A DNA stretch of 64,000 bases from Heterohyrax brucei (Eukaryota > Chordata > Mammalia > Hyracoidea > Procaviidae): NCBI GenBank assembly GCA_028571685.1, contig CM053143.1, positions 155,738,329 to 155,802,328 of the forward strand, read 5' to 3'. Positions within the stretch are counted from its first letter, which is position 1; each line of letters opens with the position of its first letter. The notes beneath the pieces are model-generated. The model had not been told where the DNA came from. It saw only the letters and a list, made by a program, of their open reading frames with translations, and ran no database searches. Both the position numbers and the translations under genes were made by a program. Positions 58,091 to 64,000 of this stretch are shown here, piece after piece.

Positions 58091-58329
58091 TGCAACACAT
58101 CACCTCATGGCCAACGTCCTTAGTAACGTAGACAACAGATGCTCAGAACTGTGCTTACAGGTGTGGAAGACTGGTTCATGGTTCTGCTTTCCAGATAGGC
58201 AAAACTATATATATCCCCAGGATCATGTAAGACTAGACTCTTTCAACGTACCAGACAGCTTGGTTGACAAAGACTTCCAGATTTCTTGTCTGTTTCTGGT
58301 CCTGCTCTTTCCTTATAAGACCACGGGTA

Positions 58330-58574
58330 AATCTCTTATCTTCCCTGAAGTAGGCTGGATGTGTTATAAGGACAGGCCAGTCTCTGGAAAAGGACATCAT
58401 GAAGGTTAGAGAAAAAGAGGAAGACCCTCAAGGCAATGGATTGACACACTGGCTGCAACAGTGGGCTCAAGCATGACGACAGTTGTGAGGATGGCGCATG
58501 GCAGGGCAGTGTTTCATTCTTTTGTACGTAGGATCACTATGTATCAGCTCCATGGTACCTAACAACAACAACAG
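58330..58574 (+). mobile_element. RTE 3' tail, plus strand
   Basis: ggacatcatgaaggttagag, ggctcaagcatgacgacag and the terminal ggtacctaacaacaacaac are the last 240 bases of the RTE consensus. 5'-truncated. Confidence 0.85.
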
Positions 58575-58904
58575 AAATGAAAAGCCAAAAGTACATGAAA
58601 AATGGGCCTAGGGCCAAATGATCTTAAATAGTTATTTTCCATAAAACAGAAATTCCATTCTCCATTGTCTCACCCACACTGCGTTAACAGGTTAGGGAAC
58701 CAAGAGAGGATTAGGTATACTGAGTTTACAAAACAGAGATCCTAGACCAAAGGGTGGCTCAGAACTAAAATTGTTGCTGGATTTGTCTTACTCATAAAGC
58801 TAGAAGGAACCATGTGATCATGGACTCCCAACCCCCCCTTGATATATAGGTGATATACCTCCCACAAAGTATAATTTTATGCAAGAAGAAGGAAGGAAAG
58901 TTAA

Positions 58905-59012
58905 TATCTAGTAATAACAAACTGAGTATCTGCTATGCACTAGACACTATTTTAGGCTTTGAATATTGTTTAGCAAGTGACATTTATTACCACCTCCAAG
59001 AGAGGAGTTTCA
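58905..59012 (+). repeat. MIR relic
   Basis: 'gagtatctgctatgcactag' followed by 'gacatttattaccacctcc' resembles a MIR core. Confidence 0.5.
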
Positions 59013-59204
59013 CGTAGGAGGATAGCAAAAAGTGTGACATTGCCTGCCACCAGAAGTAGTGACCTTAGGATGTCAACATATTCCATGGCTTGCAGATATC
59101 ATGGTTGCCAATAAAAACATACAGGCATTGGTTGGCACAGTACTTACACAGAGGACAGGGCAAGATCAGCTTCAGTAATGGGTGCCTCCACCAATGTGTA
59201 TTGC

Positions 59205-60335
59205 ACCACAGCAAAAAGATGGAATCAACCTAGGTGCCCATCAGCAGATGAGTGGATAAACAAACTATGGTGTAGTCACACAATGGAATACTATGCAATG
59301 GTAAAGAACAATGAAGATCTTGGGAAAGATGGAGTCATCTGGAAGACATGATGGGTGAAATTAGTCAGTTGCAAACAGACAAGTATTGTATGAAACCACT
59401 GTTATAAGGACTCAAGTTTTATTCACAGAAGAAAATAGTCTTTGATGGTTACAAGGGTGGGGAGGGAGAAAGAGGTATTCATTGATTGGATAGTAGATAG
59501 GAACTGGGTTAGATGAAAGGAGGTCAGTACAACTGGAATAAACTAAGAGCACTTCTAAATATAAACAGACACTTCAAAGAACAGTATCAGGGGCAGGGGT
59601 CTGGAAACTGGTTTCAGGGGCCATATAAGTCAGTTGGCATAGCTGCTTTTTTTTTTTTTAAGAAATTATTCTGCATCCCACTTTGGCGAGTGGCATTCTG
59701 GGTCTTAAAAGAGAGCAAGTCACCATCTAAGTAGCTTCAATTGGTCCCAACCCACCTGGAGCAGAGAAGAATGAAAGACATCAAAGGCATAAGGAAAATA
59801 TGAGCCCAAGAGACAGAAAGGGTCATATCATCCAGATACTATATTAGCATGATACCAGAGAAGCTATATGGTGCCCAGTCACCAATGACTGCCCTGCCAG
59901 AAAACACCACAGAGGCCCTGATGTAACGGGAGAAAAATGAGTGTGCAGAACTCGAATGCTGTTAGAAGGTCAGACTTGATGGTCTCACAGACTGGAGGTT
60001 GCCAGAAGACGTGGCTCCCAGACTTTCTAGTAGCCTAGAGCTGAAACCAGCCCGGAAGCCAGCTCTTCAGACCTATAAGACTGTAAGACATAGAACGATA
60101 CTGGCAAGAGCATGCTTGTTGGCTTATGTATGGAGATGAGGCTCCAGACGTGAGATGAGATGGTAGAGGAGGGCTGGCGCTGCGTGAATGGACGCGGAAA
60201 ACACAGGGTGGAGAGGAAGAGTCTAAGGGTTGGGAGACCAGAGTTACGCAGCAGTGTGCTTGTGCTACCTTTTGTATGACAAGCTGACTTGCATTGTAAA
60301 CTTTCACTTAAAGAGCAACAAAATATTTTTTTAAA
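59205..60335 (+). mobile_element. L1 LINE 3' end with full 3' UTR
   Basis: Begins in the last part of ORF2-type sequence (cataatggaatactatgcaa-like phrase at 59281) and runs through a long 3' UTR to gtaaactttcacttaaagag and an A/T-rich end. The 3' UTR matches what I know from elephant L1. All frames are broken; it is 5'-truncated. Confidence 0.85.
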
Positions 60336-61138
60336 AAAGTGTGCCTCTCCCTCCTGGTCAGTAGGCCACTTCCTGCAGCAAGAGTGATGTTCTGCACACA
60401 GCCCCTGGCATGCTGTGGAGGAGAGATCCTGCTGGGAACAGACAGGGCAGGGGCGATGACCAAGTTCCAGAGAGCACACTTAGGCAGTTCCCAGGAAGTC
60501 TGACGTGTGCGCAGATAAAGAGGGGGGGATGAGCAGTTGCTGTGGGATGTATTTTGGGTTAAGTGAAAGGCCTTTTATTCTCATTAAAAGGGAGTTGGCC
60601 TATACTCTCATCCGTCCAAGAAGCCAGGCTGACACCTTCAGTCTCAAGCAGAAGATTCATTTGTAAATCACAGGAAAAGCTGGCAAGTTGCTTCCTTTCA
60701 CAAATACATATCTCAGTTAATCCCACTGTGTCCAAGATCTGAACCCAAGATACCCTGTTTCCCAGTGTGATGTCTCTTCTTGGACACTGCTGTACCTTAC
60801 ACACCTTTTGAACACCTTTTGCCTGTTCCATAGTCTGTGGTACACACATGCACCTCACACACTTAGCTCCCTGTGATAGCCAGTGAGCTTTTCCTCACCA
60901 GCTAAGTGACTACCGCACATGTCTAGTTCAGCTGCTTAGGCGATGAGGGTGGTGATCGCAAAGCACACAGCCAGAGCCCTTGTGATTTACATGAGAACGA
61001 AGACCCATCACCGAACCTGGTCTTGCCTGAGTGTAGTGTACACTCACATTTCTGTGCACCAACTATCCTGGCCTGGAAACTTTTGGATTGCTGTAATATA
61101 TTGTAAATAAAAATGGGAATAGATCCTCTAGCATTGTA
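60336..61138. other. No recognised feature
   Basis: Intergenic DNA without an identified repeat or gene. Confidence 0.45.
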
Positions 61139-61182
61139 ACGTGGGGTCACTATGAATTGGAACCAACTGGATGGCAATAGTA
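61139..61182 (+). mobile_element. AfroSINE tail fragment, plus strand
   Basis: ggtcactatgaattggaacc and actggatggcaatagtattg only. Confidence 0.65.
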
Positions 61183-61184
61183 TT

Positions 61185-61290
61185 GTTGTAAAACTAGATT
61201 CTGACTCACAGTGACCGTATAGAACAGGGTAGAACTGCCCCCTTAGTTTCCAAAGAATGCCTGATAGATTCAGACTGCTACATCACACCA
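61185..61290 (-). mobile_element. AfroSINE fragment, minus strand
   Basis: Tail-proximal half (aactagattctgactcacag, agtttccaaagaatgcctga), head missing. It lies tail to tail with the preceding fragment. Confidence 0.7.
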
Positions 61291-61385
61291 CTCTCAACTA
61301 TCTCAGGAAGTCTGTCTTGGGAAACGAAACATGTATTTCCTAAACTCAAAAAGTGTATCCAATCTAACATTTAGATTAGTATTCA

Positions 61386-61593
61386 CAGTGGAGCTTTGAT
61401 GGCACATTGGTTAAACATTCAGTTGCTGACTGTAAGTCAGTGGTTTGAATCCACTCAGTGACTCCATTGGAAAAAGATTTGACAGTCTGCTTCTGTATAG
61501 ATTTACAGCCTTGGAAACCCTTTGGGACAGTCTCCTGTATCCTACAGAGTCACTGTGAGTTAGAATCAACTTGTTGGCAATTAGTTTGGTTTG
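61386..61593 (+). mobile_element. AfroSINE, long variant, plus strand
   Basis: Head ggagctttgatggcacattg, internal gacagtctgcttctgtatag, tail ttagaatcaacttgttggca. Confidence 0.82.
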
Positions 61594-61617
61594 GGTTCGT
61601 TCACAGTGGCTCTCTGA

Positions 61618-62192
61618 TTTGGGTGATAAATATTTGAATCTGTGTACTGCGTTGGGCAAGTCCACTGCAAAAGACTTCTTTAAAGTTTTAAAAAGCAAAG
61701 ATACTGCTTTGAAGACTAAGCTGTGTCTGTCCCAAGCCATAACATTTTCAGTCACCTCTGATGCCTGTGAAAACAACATAATAAATAAGGATATTGAAGA
61801 CAAATTGATGCCTTTGAAAGCAACACAATAAATAAGGATATTGAAGAAGAATTGATGCCTTTGAATTACAGTGTTGGTGAAAAATGTTGATTGTACCATG
61901 GACTTCCAGAAGAACAAATAAATCTGTTTTGAAGGAAGTAGGGCCAGAGTGTTCCTTGGGAGCAAGGATACAGAGGCTTTGTCTCATGTACTTTGGACAT
62001 GTTATCAGGAGGGACCAGGAGAAGGACACTGTGGTTGGTAAGGTCACTGCAAAAGAGGAAGGTCCTCAAGGAGATGTGGTGGGTATAACAAATGGGCTCC
62101 AGCCTAGCAGAGATTGTGAGGATGGCACACGGCTGTAGCACATGGGTCCCTGTGAGGTGGAAACAGCTCAGTGGCACCTAACAACAACAAGA
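61618..62192 (+). mobile_element. RTE 3' end, plus strand
   Basis: From gcgttgggcaagtccactgc through ggacatgttatcaggaggga to the tail ggcacctaacaacaacaag. The 184-codon minus-strand open frame across it and the SINE is a chance antisense frame. Confidence 0.87.
61774..61867. repeat. 47-bp tandem duplication inside RTE
   Basis: Two copies (61774-61820, 61821-61867) of the unit containing taaataaggatattgaaga, with about four differences. Confidence 0.9.
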
Positions 62193-62715
62193 GAACTTTG
62201 CTACTATAGCAACACAGATTATAAAAAGTCATTCAAGCTCGGACTTGACTTCCTAAAGTTCCATCTCAAGATATAAACTGGACCGTGAGGAACCCACTAA
62301 CTGTTTACAAAGTGGAAATTTTCAGTGTATGTGAGAATTTGTCAGCATAACAATTTGCCAACAGAGACTGTTGATTCAGAGGTGTCTGCAGCATGATAGA
62401 ATTCACAGCTGCTTAGTTTTAAATAAAGTTACACCTTGCTAAAATCACTATCTGATGCTTTCGTGACTCAGAAATTCTAACTTTATATCCACCTCCTACA
62501 AAATCTGTTTAATGTATTTTTTGATCAGTCTTTTCTAAACACATTGTTGTGAGTGTAGCATGCGTAGTACCAAAACAAAAAAAGAGAAAGATATTTAATT
62601 AAAATCTGTACAGTTGTTTTTATATTTCTAAATTAAAACTTAGTTTTCATTTTATGTTGGCCAAGTTGCTTTTCTTTCTTTTTTGTTTTGTATTGTTATT
62701 ACATTAACCTCAAAT
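62193..62715. other. No recognised feature
   Basis: AT-rich; nothing identified. Confidence 0.45.
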
Positions 62716-63070
62716 ATTGTTAGTTGCAGTCGAGCCAGTTCAAATCATAGCAAGGCCATGTACAACAGAACAAAGCGCTGCTTCGTCCTGCTATGTTCTC
62801 TGTCCAGGATTACTGATATCCTTGAATGCAATACTCTGGACGCTGTGTGATCCGAGAGCCTTCCAACTGAGGGGGTTTAGCTTCCAACACAGCAGCAGAC
62901 AATAATCTGTTGTGATCCATACAGTTTCTTTGGCTAAAGTAGGAGCTAGACCTTTCTTCCTTTCTTAGTTTGGAAACTGCTGACATCTGTCCACCCTACT
63001 GGTGTTTGAAATCCCAGCAACATAGCTTCCAGCTTTACAGCAATGTATAAGCCAGCACAGTACAGTAGAC
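62716..63070 (-). mobile_element. tRNA-Gly-type SINE, minus strand, head lost
   Basis: RTE tail (gttgcagtcgagccagttca), body (gttgtgatccatacagtttc, agacctttcttcctttctta, cagcaacatagcttccagc) on the minus strand, in the same order as 23221-23566. The tRNA head is missing or too decayed to see. Confidence 0.7.
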
Positions 63071-64000
63071 TGATAGTTATGTCATGAGAATAGAAAAAAA
63101 ATTGCAATTAAAAAATAAAAGCATTGCGTTTAGACAGGTCAAAACAAATACTTTTCCCTTTTGTCCTGTCATCTGACATTTACAAGGAAAATTCTTTTTT
63201 ACATAGCACTTTTGTATATGTTAGCTTATTTAGATTCTAACCTTGGAGGGTGGATTCTGCATTGACTGTATTTCCTGACCACATCCTTTTTTCTTAATAC
63301 AAATAGCAGACCAAGACATTGTCGTGGTATGTCCAAGTTCACTCTGTGGATGGCAGACCAAGTATCAAACCTGGATCTCTGGATGCTGAGTTCTAACTCA
63401 TTTACGGTATACTGTACAACTACCAAATTGATGCCCATGGTTTGTACTGCTCTGGGAAATTTATACCAATTTTTAGGCAAACAAAATCACATTGCGATAG
63501 AAAATACAGTTGGAGAGCCTATTTACATTGAATTCTGTATTTTATTGAGCTCAGCTAAATTCCACATCCTCTCATCATATCAGTAGCTTAGTTTTACAGA
63601 TGAGTGGAGGAGAAGACTCAGAGAGTGACAGTGACTTGTCCAAAGTCAGTTCACGGGTAACAGAACTAGAATGCAAACGAGATTTATCTCTCCATTATAC
63701 TAAATGGAATCTTTCTACTTACTATTCAGTAAGATAAGAAAATCTACACCTCTATACCATTCCACACTGAGATGGTCAAGTATCTTCAGTATTTTTCCCA
63801 CGTCAGTTACTGTATTTTCTTTTCCATTTTTTAAAATGTTTGTACGTAGCTAGAATAGTGTTAAACTTTATTGTATGTCAAATTTTCTTTTGTTTCCAAA
63901 ACACTTCAATAGGACAGAATGTTTTTTCTTGTATATTTTCCATTGCGAACCGAATCCAGATAACAATTCTGTACCAGCCACTCTAAAGTTAATCCTATCA
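63071..64000. other. Unassigned DNA with a MIR relic
   Basis: 'ttttacagatgagtggagg' followed by 'gacttgtccaaagtcagttc' at 63594-63685 is a MIR 3' half. The rest is AT-rich and unassigned. Confidence 0.5.

Noticed and set aside
61411-61965. A 184-codon minus-strand open frame
   Set aside because: It is antisense to a SINE and an RTE tail, spanning two unrelated elements; it cannot be a gene product of either.
1-64000. CRISPR arrays, operons, phage or defence systems
   Set aside because: Nothing in composition, gene density or repeat type is prokaryotic; the repeats are mammalian SINEs, LINEs and LTRs.

Overview
This is a stretch of vertebrate nuclear DNA, almost certainly from an afrotherian mammal and most likely an elephant. 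The basis is its repeats: dozens of AfroSINE copies, the RTE-clade LINE whose 3' tail those SINEs share, an L1 with the 3' untranslated region I know from elephant sequence, and a family of TG...CA LTRs. No bacterial, phage, CRISPR or operon features are present. The species call is inference from repeat families, not from a search.

The only protein-coding gene I can support is on the minus strand: the first coding exon of NWD2 (NACHT and WD repeat domain containing 2), at 54298-54448. It encodes 50 residues plus one base and ends at a consensus donor (GTAAGT). It lies in a CpG island of about 2 kb (about 53690-55680). That island also holds a TTTAAA box preceded by GC boxes, a REST/RE1-like motif at the expected start of transcription, and three small upstream ORFs. 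Everything left of 54297 should be NWD2 intron 1, because I recognise no second exon. Everything right of about 54950 should be promoter and upstream intergenic DNA.

Layout: 1-50.6 kb is intron packed with decayed SINEs, RTE and L1 fragments, LTRs, MIR/L2 relics and three copies of a mariner-derived inverted-repeat element (14.2, 24.6 and 36.7 kb). 50.7-53.2 kb is AT-rich and almost free of recognisable repeats. 53.3-55.7 kb is the NWD2 promoter and exon. 55.7-64 kb is repeat-bearing intergenic DNA with an RTE tail, an L1 3' end, several SINEs and one tRNA-Gly-type SINE.

The most interesting structure is the set of nested insertions whose order can be read: LTRs and an L1 3' end inside RTE copies, a hAT-like element inside a MaLR-like LTR with a perfect 8-bp duplication, and an RTE tail inside a MIR. 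There is also a non-autonomous mariner derivative made of two inverted 3' ends. I found no convincing new gene system. Repeat boundaries are estimated by eye, usually to within 5-20 bases unless a target-site duplication is described.
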